Source: Caprella mutica (Eukaryota; Arthropoda; Malacostraca; Amphipoda; Caprellidae). Taken from it: a DNA stretch of 64,000 bases. Shown piece by piece: positions 1 through 11,801 of the stretch (its first letter is position 1; every line of letters begins with the position of its first letter). Where the stretch lies: contig CANNZV010000340.1 in assembly GCA_947561585.1 (NCBI GenBank), positions 186,001 to 250,000 on the forward strand, read 5' to 3'. The notes under the pieces are model-generated. The model was not told the DNA's origin and did not search any database. It worked only from the letters and a program-made list of their open reading frames with translations. The translations under genes were made by a program, and so were the position numbers.

Positions 1-847
1 TAATTTATTTTAATAATTTACTAATAAAGATTCACAGTATATTTCGTTAATTTTTATTTAAAACTGTCTCATTGAATTTTCAGGTTAACTATGATATAAT
101 AATATAGTTAATTAATTCATGTCCAACATAAGGAAATAAGAATGCAATTTGGCACTGAGTAATATATAATTTGCCTTGTATTATTACAACATAACGATAA
201 ATAAAGTGCCTATTATACAGTCAAGTATTTACAACAATGAAAACTTTTCCGTAAATAATTTTATTGTTAATAGTTTATAACTAGTAGGTACAGTGCTGCA
301 ATCAAATTCAACTAATATACAGTATGGGCTACAAAAATGTTTCCACTTTTTCAAATACTTTAAGTCGTTAGCCAATGGACGAAAAAACTGTATCTTGGTC
401 TCTTTTTCTCCGCCTCTCATTACACTGTAATGTTATTTCTAATTTACTTTATTATAAAAATGAATTAAATTATAGAAAATTAGATGATGTAATATACGAT
501 TTTTGAGGTAACTGAATTTGTTGAACGTTGATGAAAAATTAAATTTAATAGATTCAGTTTTAAGTGAAATGAAATAAAAATTTGTAAGCAAACACACGAT
601 ACACATAAAAAATATATAATGATAACAGCTGTTTAAGACACTAGCCACCCAACACCCGCTCTTATCGGAAACTAAATTACAAATGTGATGTCAATGCAAA
701 GGACAGCTGCAGGTCCTAAATTAGACCTTAAGAGGTGATCTTAAAATTATCAGAAACGTTTAGCAATTATTACAGATTTTTCAAAAGCTTTAGAAATTGT
801 TTTCGCAGGGTTAGGAATTATTAACGTCTGTCTGATTGTCTATATCC
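1..847. other. AT-rich unique sequence, no gene seen
   Basis: I see no supported gene, RNA or repeat here. The reading frames present are short and lack recognisable motifs or splice context. Confidence 0.6.
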
Positions 848-982
848 AGAGAGGGATTTTGTCCGGAGAGGGTATTTGTCCAGAGGGGGATTTTGTCCGG
901 AGGGGGATTTTGTCTGGAGGGGGATTTTGTCTGGAGGGGGATTTTGTCTGGAGGGGGATTTTATCTGGAGGGGGATTTTATC
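848..982. repeat. 17-bp minisatellite (attttgtctggaggggg)
   Basis: About eight tandem copies of a 17-bp unit with core ATTTTGTCTGGAGGGGG; early copies read GTCCGGAG. An (AT)n run follows at about 991-1008. The GTCC...ATTTTGTCC wording recalls the arms of the foldback elements elsewhere in the window, but no inverted partner arm is visible nearby, so I call it only a repeat. Confidence 0.85.
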
Positions 983-1461
983 CTGTTCCCATATATATAT
1001 ATATATATAACTCACTTATATAAATGTGCAAAATAATACGGCAGGTATAACTGTAACTATTCTAACTGATATGGAATAGTTACACCTCTTTTTATTTTCT
1101 ATAGAACTTTTCCAATCAAAGAAAACTGATAAAGAAATGATAACTAAATCAAAATGCTTAAAATCTGAAAACAATACATTAAAGTGTTGATTGTATTTTT
1201 TAAAATAGTAATACCTCTGAATATAATAAATGTTTGACTAGATACTTGGTAGACAGATAAAAAATATGTTAAATCATATGATTTAAAGAGGTCGTTGTAG
1301 CTATCTTAAGTTCGGTAGAACGGACAATTTTGGTCCTTTGTTGGTGGTGTATGGTCAAAGATCGTCTGTTGTAAGGGATTTACCTGTTATAGAGAATAGA
1401 AAGTTCTACTGCAAATACCAGAGTTTTGTCTAATAACTTCCGCTGAGCCTCTCTGATAAAT
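983..1461. other. AT-rich unique sequence
   Basis: Apart from an (AT)n microsatellite near 991-1008, nothing is recognised here. Confidence 0.55.
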
Positions 1462-1851
1462 CTTCTCTTTCTCTTGTCTCTTTCTCTTGTCTCTTTCTCT
1501 CTTGTCTCTTTCTCTTGTTTCTTTCTCTTGTTTCTTTCTCTTGTTTCTTTCTCTTGTTTCTTTCTCATGTCTCTTTCTCTTGTCTCTTTCTCTTGTCTCT
1601 TTCTCTTGTCTCTTTCTCTTGTCTCTTACTCTTGTCTCTTTCTCTTGTCTCTTTCTCTTGTCTCTTTCTCTTGTCTCTTTCTCTCTTGTCTCTTTCTCTT
1701 GTTTCTTTCTCTTGTTTCTTTCTCTTGTTTCTTTCTCTTGTTTCTTTCTCTTGTCTCTTTCTCTTGTCTCTTTCTCTTGTCTCTTTCTCTTGTCTCTTAC
1801 TCTTGTCTCTTTCTCTTGTCTCTTTCTCTTGTCTCTTTCTCTTGTCTCTTA
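1462..1851. repeat. 13-bp pyrimidine minisatellite
   Basis: About 30 copies of the 13-bp unit CTTGTCTCTTTCT, with a TTTCTCTTGTTTC variant. Because 13 is not a multiple of three and the unit has no stop codon in any frame, all three + frames stay open and give Ser/Leu/Phe-rich frames with a 13-residue period. None is a credible protein. Two blocks (1475-1640 and 1685-1850) repeat the same order of variants, which suggests an internal duplication. Confidence 0.95.
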
Positions 1852-1937
1852 TATATAATTATAATTATTATTAACGTTTATTTCAATGGTTACCGTGGTA
1901 TCGATGTACTCATTGAAACAGAAAATATATTTTCTTT

Positions 1938-1985
1938 TATGATCGAAAATGTGGAAGAGTCCAATAACTCAGTACTCACCCCTGC
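1938..1985. repeat. Dispersed repeat copy (partner near 22488)
   Basis: A stretch of about 45 bp containing ATGATCGAAAATGTGG and AACTCAGTACTCACCCC matches 22488-22532 (ATGATCGATAATGTGG ... AACTCAGTACTCACCCC) with few differences. The shared length is short, so the nature of the parent repeat is unknown. Confidence 0.6.
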
Positions 1986-2136
1986 CTCTTCACTTGACAG
2001 ATGTTATCGTTATTATTATTGTTGTTGTTGTGGCGATAGCATGTGTTTCTTTTCAAGAGAATGGTGTAGTTTCTTGCGAGTTATACTCCCCATGATTTAT
2101 TATCCATTGTAATGTGGTGGCTTGTATTGTTAGGAG

Positions 2137-3535
2137 AGAGGGATATTGCCTTGGATAGCGGGGATATTGCCTTGGATAACGGGGGATATTGCCTTGGATA
2201 ACGGGGATATTGCCTTGGATAACGGGGATATTGCCTTGGATAACGGGGATATTGCCTTGGATAACGAAGATATTGCCTTGGATAACGGGGGATATTGCCT
2301 TGGATAACGGGGATATTGCCTTGGATAACGAAGATATTGCCTTGGATAACGGGGATATTGCCTTGGATAACGGGGATATTGCCTTGGATAACGGGGGATA
2401 TTGCCTTGAATAACGGGGATATTGCCTTGGATAACGGGGGATATTGCCTTGGATAACGGGGGATATTGCCTTGGATAACGGGGGATATTGCCTTGGATAA
2501 CGAAGATATTGCCTTGGATAACGGGGATATTGCCTTGGATAACGGGGATATTGCCTTGGATAACGAGGGATATTGCCTTGGATAACGGGGGATATTGCCT
2601 TGAATAACGGGGATATTGCCTTGGATAATGGGGATATTGCCTTGGATAACGGGGGATATTGCCTTGAATAACGGGGGATATTGCCTTGGATAACGGGGGA
2701 TATTGCCTTGGATAACGGGGGATATTGCCTTGGATAACGGGAGATATTGCCTTGGATAACGGGAGATATTTCCTTGGATAACGGGGGATATTTCCTTGGA
2801 TAACGGGGGATATTGCCTTGGATAACGGGGGATATTGCCTTGAATAATGGGGGATATTGCCTTGGATAACGGGGGATATTGCCTTGGATAACGGGGGATA
2901 TTGCCTTGGATAACGGGAGATATTGCCTTGGATAACGGGAGATATTTCCTTGGATAACGGGGGATATTTCCTTGGATAACGGGGGATATTTCCTTGGATA
3001 ACGGGGGATATTTCCTTGGATAACGGGGGATATTGCCTTGGATAACGGGGGATATTGCCTTGGATAACGGGGGATATTGCCTTGGATAACGGGGGATATT
3101 GCCTTGGATAACCGGGGATATTTCCTTGGATAACGGGGGATATTTCCTTGGATAACGGGGGATATTGCCTTGGATAACGGGGGATATTTCCTTTGGATAA
3201 CGGGAGATATTACCTTTGGATACTAGGGAATACAAGGGGGATATTACATTTGGATACCAGGGGATATTACCTTTGGATACTAGGGAATACAAGGGGGATA
3301 TTACCTTTAGATACCAGGGGATATTACCTTCGGATACTAGGGAATACAAGGGGAATATTACCTTTGGATACCAGGGGATATTACCTTTGGATACCAGGGG
3401 ATATTACCTTCGGATACTAGGGAATACAAGGGGAATATTACCTTTGGATACCAGGGGATATTACCTTTGGATACCAGGGGATATTACCTTCGGATACTAT
3501 AGGGGATAAAGGGGAATATTTCCTTGGATAAGGAT
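2137..3535. repeat. 20-21-bp minisatellite with composite right end
   Basis: From 2137 to about 3190 the unit is GGGATATTGCCTTGGATAAC, 20 or 21 bp depending on one extra G, about 50 copies, with a TATTTCC variant in the right half. From 3190 to 3535 it becomes a longer composite with GGATATTACCTTTGGATAC and an interposed TAGGGAATACAAGGGG segment. The long minus-strand frame across it (IQGNIPRYPRQYPPLSK-type periodicity) is a product of the repeat. Confidence 0.95.
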
Positions 3536-3599
3536 AACAGGATATAAAAGGGGGTAGTGGATAAGTGGATAGATATAGTGGATAGTCTCACTACTATCC

Positions 3600-3607
3600 T
3601 TCATTCC
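3600..3607 (+). repeat. Target-site duplication, left (ttcattcc)
   Basis: TTCATTCC sits just left of foldback element 1 and is found again at 6137-6144 just right of it. One more base (C) is also shared, so the duplication could be 9 bp. Confidence 0.8.
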
Positions 3608-6136
3608 GTGCACGGACAATTCGTCCGCGGACAATTCGTCCTCGGACATTTCGTCCACTGACATTTCGTCCACGGACATTTCGTCCAACTGACATTTCGT
3701 CCGCGAAATGCTTTATTTTGTATTATAATTATAATGTGTACATATTGCTTATTGTATATTTTTTATATATATTCTGCAATATAAAAGTAGAAAATACTCT
3801 TTTTTGATTGTAATTGGACATTTATGGTCTTTACCTTAATTCTTATCGCAATCTTCTTCTCCTGCTCTTGCTGACCGGCAACAGGAAAATAATAAAACTG
3901 AATACAATAATTAATGGTATGCAGGCAGGCCACGATTTTATTGTGCCCCGGTCTTATAAAATCTGTTATAGTAGCGAGACATATCTCGAACTTATTATAG
4001 TACCTACTTAAATATTGAAAACGGAGACTTTCTTTATATATTCACAATAACTACATTTTTTGAGGTGTATTTTCACAATAACTACATTTTTTGTGGTGTA
4101 TTTTCACAATAACTACATTTTTTGGGGTGTATTTTCACAATAACTACCTTTTTTGTGGTGTATTTTCACAATAACTACATTTTTTGTGGTGTATTTTCAC
4201 AATAACTACATTTTTTGTGGTGTATTTTCACAATAACTACATTTTTTGGGGTGTATTTTCACAATAACTACCTTTTTTGTGGTGTATTTTCACAATAACT
4301 ACATTTTTTGTGGTGTATTTTCACAATAACTACATTTTTTGCGGTGTATTTTCACAATAACTACATTTTTTGCGGTGTATTTTCACAATAACTACATTTT
4401 TTGTGGTGTATTTTCACAATAACTACATTTTTTGCGGTGTATTTTCACAATAACTACATTTTTTGTGGTGTATTTTCACAATAACTACATTTTTTGTGGT
4501 GTATTTTCACGATAACTACATTTTTTGAGGTGTATTTTCACAATAACTACATTTTTTGTGGTGTATTTTCATAATAACTACATTTTTTGTGGTGTATTTT
4601 CACAATAACTACATTTTTTGTGGTGTATTTTCACGATAACTACATTTCTTGCGGTGTATTTTCACGATAACTACATTTTTTGTGGTGTATTTTCACAATA
4701 ACTACATATTTTGCGGTGTATTTTCACGATAACTACATTTTTTGCGGTGTATTTTCATAATAACTACATTTTTTGCGGTGTATTTTCACGATAACTACAT
4801 TTTTTGCGGTGTATTTTCATAATAACTACATTTTTTGCGGTGTATTTTCACGATAACTACATTTTTTGCGGTGTATTTTCATAATAACTACATTTTTTGC
4901 GGTGTATTTTCACGATAACTACATTTCTTGCGGTGTATTTTCACGATAACTACATTTTTTGTGGTGTATTTTCACAATAACTACATATTTTGCGGTGTAT
5001 TTTCACGATAACTACATTTTTTGCGGTGTATTTTCATAATAACTACATTTTTTGCGGTGTATTTTCATAATAACTACATTTTTTGCGGTGTATTTTCACG
5101 ATAACTACATTTTTTGTGGTGTATTTTCACAATAACTACATATTTTGCGGTGTATTTTCACAATAACTACATTTTTTGCGGTGTATTTTCATAATAACTA
5201 CATTTTTTGCGGTGTATTTTCACGATAACTACATTTTTTGCGGTGTATTTTCACAATAACTACATTTTTTGTGTGTATTTTCACAATAACTACATTTTTT
5301 GTGGTGTATTTTCACAATAACTACATATTTTGCGGTGTATTTTCACGATAACTACATTTTTTGCGGTGTGTTTTCACGATAACTACATTTCTTGCGGTGT
5401 ATTTTAACAATAGCTACCAAAAAATCAATATTAGTACTCAGATCAGCTTATTAGAAGCAATATCGGTTCAGAAATAAGTTTTTATGATTAAAAAAATTTC
5501 AACAGAGACTACGTAAAATACATACATGTATAATTGTATATACTTCTAAACAAGTGATTGATATTTAAATATGATATTAAAGAATTAGCTAGATATTGGT
5601 ACATTTTAGTGTTACGTTTAATTATATGAACATCAAAACATCTGTGTTACTGGATTGTTCAATATTTTCAGACTCATAATAAAACCATATAAAATAATTA
5701 TTATTTTTCTCTATTATAATTATTTTATTCTCTTTCTTACGTTTCAAGATTTAGTCTTATTAATACCCAGTTATTTCATATTTTGGATACTCGTAAATCA
5801 TTAATTAATGCAAAATATTATAAATGGTAAATAACTTAATGATACAGTCAACCTGTTTATCTAATTTTATAACTGTAATCGATAGATAAACATTATTTAT
5901 GTGTTCATATGAAATAGTTCGGCTTAAATCATTAAAAAAATATTAAATTATATAGTTACACCTGGATACTAATGTAATAATGAAAAATAATATGAAATAT
6001 ATCCCATACACACTTTAAAATACAAAATAAAGCAATTCGTGGACAAATGTCCGTGGACGAGATGTCCGTGGACGAAATGTCCGTGGACGAGATGTCCGTG
6101 GACGAAATGTCCGTGGACGAAATGTCCTAGACCCAC
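3608..6136. mobile_element. Foldback-like element 1 with tandem-repeat TIRs
   Basis: This is an inverted-repeat element of about 2.5 kb. The left arm (3608-3710) starts GTGCACGGACAATTCGTCC and continues as tandem GGACATTTCGTCCAC units. The right arm (about 6030-6136), read on the minus strand, starts GTGGGTCTAGGACATTTCG and has the same units. The inner ends of both arms also match (GCTTTATTTTGTATT inverted). The interior holds a 31-bp minisatellite and AT-rich sequence but no transposase, so it is non-autonomous. An 8-bp duplication TTCATTCC flanks it. Foldback elements with repeat-filled arms are known from Drosophila (FB, Galileo); relation to those is not shown. Confidence 0.85.
4048..5408. 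repeat. 31-bp minisatellite inside foldback element 1
   Basis: About 44 copies of a 31-bp unit with core TTTTCACAATAACTACATT followed by TTTTGTGGTGTA. Variants (CGATAAC, CATAATAAC, TTGCGG, TACATATTT) cluster to the right and recur in the same order, so blocks of several units were duplicated together. It lies wholly between the two arms of the element, so it moved with the element or expanded after insertion. Confidence 0.95.
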
Positions 6137-6144
6137 TTCATTCC
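6137..6144 (+). repeat. Target-site duplication, right (ttcattcc)
   Basis: Right copy of the 8-bp duplication flanking foldback element 1; it is identical to 3600-3607. Confidence 0.8.
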
Positions 6145-6382
6145 TATATCTCAAATGGTGTAACACAATCCTTACTCAGTTTATTTAGCGCATTGCAAAC
6201 CTTTAACCAATAGGGTCTGATGCTATTAAATTTAATTGACTTATTAGTGTTATACTAATAATTTACTATAGGTATAGTTAGGATAAAGTATGGCATTGTA
6301 ATAATAGAGAAAAAATCAAGCTCTATTGTACTGGTTAGAATTTAAATAGGATATCCTTATAGAATGCAGTGAAGATATAAAT

Positions 6383-6980
6383 TGTTAACACTGCTTATAG
6401 TGTTAACAACACTCACTGTGTTAACTACACTCACTGTGTTGACTACACTCACTGTGTTAACTACACTCACTGTGTTAACTACACTCACTGTGTTAACTAC
6501 ACCACTCACTGTGTTAACTACACTCACTGTGTTGACTACACTCACTGTGTTAACTACACTCACTGTGTTAACTACACTCACTGTGTTAACTACACCACTC
6601 ACTGTGTTAACTACACCATTCACTGTGTTAACTACACCACTCACTGTGTTAACTACACCACTCACTGTGTTAACTACACTCACTGTGTTAACTACACTCA
6701 CTGTGTTAACTACACTCACTGTGTTAACTACACTCACTGTGTTAACTACACTCACTGTGTTAACTACACTCACTGTGTTAACTACACTCACTGTGTTAAC
6801 TACACTCACTGTGTTAACTACACTCAATGTGTTAACTTCACTCACTGTGTTAACTACACTCACTGTGTTAACTACACTCACTGTGTTAACTACACTCACT
6901 GTGTTAACTACACTCACTGTGTTAACTACACTCACTGTGTTAACTACACTCACTGTGTTAACTACACTCACTGTGTTAAC
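6383..6980. repeat. 18-bp minisatellite (ctcactgtgttaactaca)
   Basis: About 33 copies of CTCACTGTGTTAACTACA. Several copies carry a 3-bp insertion (CCA) and are 21 bp long. Each unit contains GTTAAC. Since 18 and 21 are multiples of three, both strands keep open frames (LTVLTT on +, VNTVSV on -). I see no start context, splice site or non-repeat domain, so these are not annotated as genes. Confidence 0.95.
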
Positions 6981-7299
6981 ATACCACTCCATTCCCACTT
7001 CAATCCCACCTCGATCCCACTCTATTCCCAATTCATTCAAGCTTCAATCCCAATCCATTGTAACTCATTTCCCACTTCTTTCACAACCAACCCCACTCCA
7101 TTCCAATATTGGCATATGGCTAGTACAGTGCGCCACTTCAATTGTTGCCATAGTAACTAATGACTCTCATAATTGGCCCAATAAAGTAACGACTCTGCCT
7201 CTGTTGAATGCCTTCACTTCTCACTAATATCATTAAAATGACATCAATATTATCATTTCATTACCTTTTCTATGATAAATGTGAATGAAAATGATATGA
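6981..7299. other. Unique sequence with a degenerate cccactccattc stretch
   Basis: The first part (to about 7100) is loosely repetitive (CCACTCCATTCCCA-like words); the rest is AT-rich. No gene is recognised. Confidence 0.5.
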
Positions 7300-8330
7300 T
7301 GCTACCATTTAGACTGTATATTCGTTATGTTTCAATTGGTGTACCTCAGGGAAGTGTGCTGGATGCGCTTTTGTTTGTTTTGTATGTTAACTAAATTCCT
7401 AATATCAGACCTTTCTTAGTTCTATCTTATTTGCAGATGATATCTCTATCTCTGCTTCAGGGTCATATTGTCTAGTCTTTTGAGTTTGAAGCTATCTCAT
7501 TGTGATCCATTTCGAACAGATTGGCACCGAATGCTGAACAACTGGCGATGTTCTTTTTATCGAATATGATGAATGATGTAGCCTTTGCAGGCGGTCTGAT
7601 TGTGAATAATGTTAGGGTTGTTAATGAAATAATAAGAGAGTTTCGCTTATTGGTCTTACCATTGTTAGTAAACTATGATATAAAGATCTTATTGATATTG
7701 TGTCTAAGAAGCTATCGAAGGCGACTGGTATCATATAGAAAGTGAAGGAGTTCTCACCTCTAAAGTTATTGATCAGTCTAAATTATATTTTGTTCTATCC
7801 GTATCTAGTGTATGGAAATGTTTTATGGTTGAAACTTGTAGTGTTCACCTAAATACTATTTTGAAATGCTGTAAAAGATAGTAATAAGGATTATTATAGG
7901 CAGTGGCTAATTAGCTCTCACTGGTCTCCTTTTTTATATCACTGGTATTTAGAAAATAAATGATCTCCATGACAATTAATTGCTCATGTATTTGTTTACA
8001 AATACTATGATTTTAACTTATCCAACTCTTTAAATATCTTAAAATCAACTCTAAAAATAATGGCAACCTTAATTTGTGAACTGTATTTATACTCTAGGAT
8101 TTGATAATTGGATGTAAAGTTATTATTGTGTTTTTCTCTCAATCTTTGCAGTTCTTAGTCTGGCTACTTAGTCTGTTTATTCGATTACCGTCCAATAGTA
8201 GAAATACAAACTATGCAACCGACTCGCATGTTACATTGTTCGAATTTACTAATCAAATTTGTCTGCTCTTTTTAGACCTGCTCGATAATTTCTTGAAATT
8301 GGGAAATTATATAAAGGCTTGATGAACTAT
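7300..8330 (+). pseudogene. Non-LTR retrotransposon (LINE) reverse-transcriptase relic
   Basis: Read on the + strand with frame changes, this encodes recognisable non-LTR reverse transcriptase pieces. Near 7329 is VSIGVPQGSVLDALLFVLY, the conserved VPQGSVLGPLLF-type block. Near 7427-7462 is LFADDISISAS, carrying the catalytic ADD. At about 7680-7735 is DIVSKKLSKATGII. At about 7745-7830 is KLLISLNYILFYPYLVYGN, the thumb-region block. Near 7870-7905 is a degenerate KCCKR..VIRIIIG. The segment 7950-8320 has further weak similarity to the C-terminal end of such ORFs (INDLHDNQLLMYLF). Stops and frameshifts interrupt it throughout, so it is dead and 5'-truncated. The family (Jockey/CR1-like) is a guess. 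Confidence 0.8.
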
Positions 8331-8584
8331 ACTGTTTTTTTTTTTCAAGAAATATCCTTTATTTAAGAAGAAAATGTAATAGTTGAATATGTTATATATC
8401 TAAAGAAAGATTATTGAAGTGTTATTGAATTAGATTTATGGGAAATGTGTTCAACATAACAACAACCTCTTTTCATTTTAATGTATAAATTTTCATTTCA
8501 TTATTGTTCAGATATTTATATTAACAATGATTATTGTTTGATTTGTTTTAACTAGACCTATTAACTACAATAGCACTCTCTTAA

Positions 8585-8801
8585 GAGCCGTACACACGCA
8601 GGTTTTTCAAGTCTTGCCACCAGACTTTTTGCTAAGCTCCTCCTACTTTTTACACAAGATTTTTGAATCATATAAGAAAGAACGATATAAAAAAATTATA
8701 TCGTTCTTTCTTATATGATTCAAAATCCTGTGTAAAATGTAGGAAGAGCTTAGCAAAAAGTCTGGTGGAAAGACTTAAAAAACCCTGCGTGTGTACGGCC
8801 C
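8585..8801. mobile_element. Palindromic MITE (217 bp)
   Basis: Two arms of about 104 bp are near-perfect inverted copies around a centre at about 8691-8696. Outer ends read GAGCCGTACACACGCAGG (left) and, inverted, GGGCCGTACACACGCAGG (right); inner ends read AAAGAACGATATAA. No coding capacity. Length and structure fit a foldback MITE, but I could not find a clear target duplication, so the superfamily is open. Transcribed, it would form a long hairpin. Confidence 0.8.
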
Positions 8802-9246
8802 TTTGCACTTTATTCACGTCACTTAGCATACTACTGCTTCCCATCATTTATTACTATTTTCTGCTACATTTGACATTGTGTGTTTTTGTCCGCAGATTTT
8901 ACGCCGTGGAAGGTTAAACCTCTGGACTAGTGCCAATTTGTATCTCCTTCCACTGTGAGTAGAGTGAGTTAGGTTCTGATTTGGAATGGCTAGATTTGAA
9001 ACACTTGTGGTTAAACCATCACTTTATTAGTAATGAGTGGTGGTTGTTTTAACTCTAATTTCACAAAGTTTGATGGTTATTTTAACCCTTCACTATTTTA
9101 TTTATGAACTTACTTGACATTTAATTTCGACAATCTTTATTTTATTTAGTGTAAAAATAATAACATAAACTATTTTGTAATTTCCATCACATTATCTATA
9201 TTGCTTTATTAAATTAATTTGAGTCAATTCATAATTTGATTGACTG
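8802..9246. other. AT-rich sequence with a diverged copy of the 18.2-kb repeat unit
   Basis: 9014-9100 contains GGTGGTTGTTTTAAC, then a second TTAACCCTTCACTATTTTATTTA. This is the wording of the 45-bp unit that forms the array at 18193-19070, here as one or two decayed copies. The rest is unremarkable. Confidence 0.5.
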
Positions 9247-10611
9247 CACTTCTTACACCTCTTACACGTCTCTCCTCTTACTCCTCTTATACGTCTCTCC
9301 TCTTACACCTCTTACACCTCTCTCCTCTTACTCCTCTTATACGTCTCTCCTCTTACACCTCTTACACCTCTCTCCTCTTACTCCTCTTATACGTCTCTCC
9401 TCTTACACCTCTTACACGTCTCTCCTCTTACACCTCTTACACGTCTCTCCTCTTACACCTCTTACACGTCTCTCCTCTTACACCTCTTACACGTCTCTCC
9501 TCTTACACCTCTTAAACGTCTCTCCTCTTACACCTCTTAAACGTCTCTCCTCTTACACCTCTTAAACGTCTCTCCTCTTACACCTCTTACACGTCTCTCC
9601 TCTTACACCTCTTAAACGTCTCTCCTCTTACACCTCTTAAACGTCTCTCCTCTTACACCTCTTAAACGTCTCTCCTCTTACACCTCTTAAACGTCTCTCC
9701 TCTTACACCTCTTAAACGTCTCTCCTCTTACACCTCTTACACGTCTCTCCTCTTACACCTCTTAAACGTCTCTCCTCTTACACCTCTTAAACGTCTCTCC
9801 TCTTACACCTCTTAAACGTCTCTCCTCTTACACCTCTTAAACGTCTCTCCTCTTACACCTCTTAAACGTCTCTCCTTTTACACCTCTTACACGTCTCTCC
9901 TCTTACACCTCTTACACGTCTCTCCTCTTACACCTCTTACACGTCTCTCCTCTTACACCTCTTAAACGTCTCTCCTCTTACACCTCTTACACGTCTCTCC
10001 TCTTACACCTCTTACACCTCTTACACCTCTTACACGTCTCTCCTCTTACACCTCTTACACCCTCTTACACCTCTTACACCTCTTACACCTCTTACACCCT
10101 CTTACACCCTCTTACACCCTCTTACACCCTCTTACACCTCTTACACCCTCTTACACCCTCTTACACCTCTTACACCCTCTTACACCCTCTTACACCTCTT
10201 ACACCCTCTTACACCTCTTACACCTCTTACACCTCTTATACCCTCTTACACCCTCTTACACCCTCTTACACCCTCCTACACCCTCTTACACCTCTTACAC
10301 GTCTCCCCTCTTACACCTCTTACACCCTCTTACACCCTCTTACACCTCTTACACCTCTTACACCTCTTACACCTCTTACACCTCTTACACCCTCTTACAC
10401 CTCTTACACCTCTTACACGTCTCCCCTCTTACACCTCTTACACCTCTTACACCCTCTTACACCTCTTACACCCTCTTACACCTCTTACACCCTCTTACAC
10501 CTCTTACACCCTCTTACACCTCTTACACCCTCTTACACCCTCTTACACCCTCTTACACCCTCTTACACCCTCTTACACCTCTTACACCTCTTACACCTCT
10601 TACACCTCTGT
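9247..10611. repeat. cctcttacac minisatellite, two period lengths
   Basis: Up to about 10000 the unit is 23 bp (TCTCCTCTTACACCTCTTA plus CACG or AACG). From about 10000 to 10611 it collapses to 10-11-bp units (CCTCTTACAC, CCCTCTTACAC). The left part is thus a composite of two short units plus a TCTC spacer. Its strand bias is extreme: nearly all pyrimidine plus A on the + strand. Confidence 0.95.
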
Positions 10612-11799
10612 AGGAATAGGTTGGGGCTTCCCGGGGGATTTCATTATTGCTTTCTTTACATTTTCATTCATAATATTCCAAATATTTTCCAATGGATAAA
10701 ATCTTTCGTTTAGTTGGTGGCGTGGTTACTAATTACTGCCGAGATGCCATTTATTTACTTGGGTTACGAACCTTCCTAGGAAGAATAATTTGTTTACTTT
10801 ACACTTTACTGCTTACGTTAGTGGTAGATTATAATCAAATCTTTCTTCGTTAATTAGCGTTACGTTAAATATCGTATATAAGAAACAAGGTTAAGTAAAA
10901 ACACAAATCTATTTTAGTTAAATTCACTCTAATTAAATAATAAATCAGACCAAGGCTCAGGAATAGAAAATCCTAAATTATCAATCGGCTGCATTAATTC
11001 AATTAATGAATGTTCTAGTTTTGGAGGAGATTAACTCACAGCATATGTCAACCTTTGGATGTTGAGGGTTTACCCTTCACTAGTAAGCACAAGGGATATT
11101 ACACAAATATTAGTAGGATACGAAAGGATGAAGAAGGTATGGAGGGGGGAAGTGGAAGGAGATCTGCTTAATTTATTGCAACAGGGACTCGTCGAAACAA
11201 TAGTTACTGCAGATGACTAATCTGACTTCACACTTCTACTGTCTCGTAGAATTATTGTTCTGCAATCTGTTTCAGTTGCTGGATCCAAATCGTCTTATCT
11301 TCTTCTATGGTCTGACTCTTTTCTATGGAATAAAATATCTACTGCCGGGACTCTGTTGCTGGCTCATGGAGTTGCAACTTGCAAGGTTGAGTCACTCGAG
11401 TAGGATCCTGTCTCCATCATTAGGACGGGTTGAAACTTTCACCGACTAAACCTGCGACGGTACCTAAGGCTGGGTGGGAGAAGACGTCACCCCGCCTGTG
11501 CCTTGAGGCTGTTAAACTTTCGAAAACTTATGAAATACGATACCTACTAGATGGGTAGTTTTAGATCAGCAAAAGTTAATTGCTAATCAGTTGAGAGCTC
11601 GTTAGATACTAAATAATTACTGGCTCTACTGCTAAAGAAGTAGGTCTTATACAAAATATAAAGTGATGTGAATGCCATCTGTTTGTATAATTATTAAGGA
11701 TAAGACTTACCATATATCTACTAGGTAATAATATTATTTTTATATGAAAAAATTCTTAATAATATGCAAGAATAACCTAATAATAATATTTACAAAATA
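10612..11799. other. Unique segment, nothing recognised
   Basis: This stretch begins abruptly after the array (TGTAGGAATAGG) and is less AT-rich near 11210-11520. A 78-codon + frame (11213-11449) lacks a recognisable domain. A transposon or LTR origin was considered, but I found no matching terminal repeats. Confidence 0.4.
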
Positions 11800-11801
11800 T
11801 A

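Noticed and set aside
848..982. Seventh foldback element
   Set aside because: The unit resembles foldback arms, but no inverted partner arm was found within several kb.
11213..11449. 78-codon + frame in GC-richer segment
   Set aside because: Hydrophobic but without a recognisable domain; flanking splice signals are not convincing.
10612..11520. Solo LTR or other retroelement
   Set aside because: It begins with TG and contains a TAAAA-like word, but I found no matching CA end with a target duplication and no primer-binding site or coding remnants.
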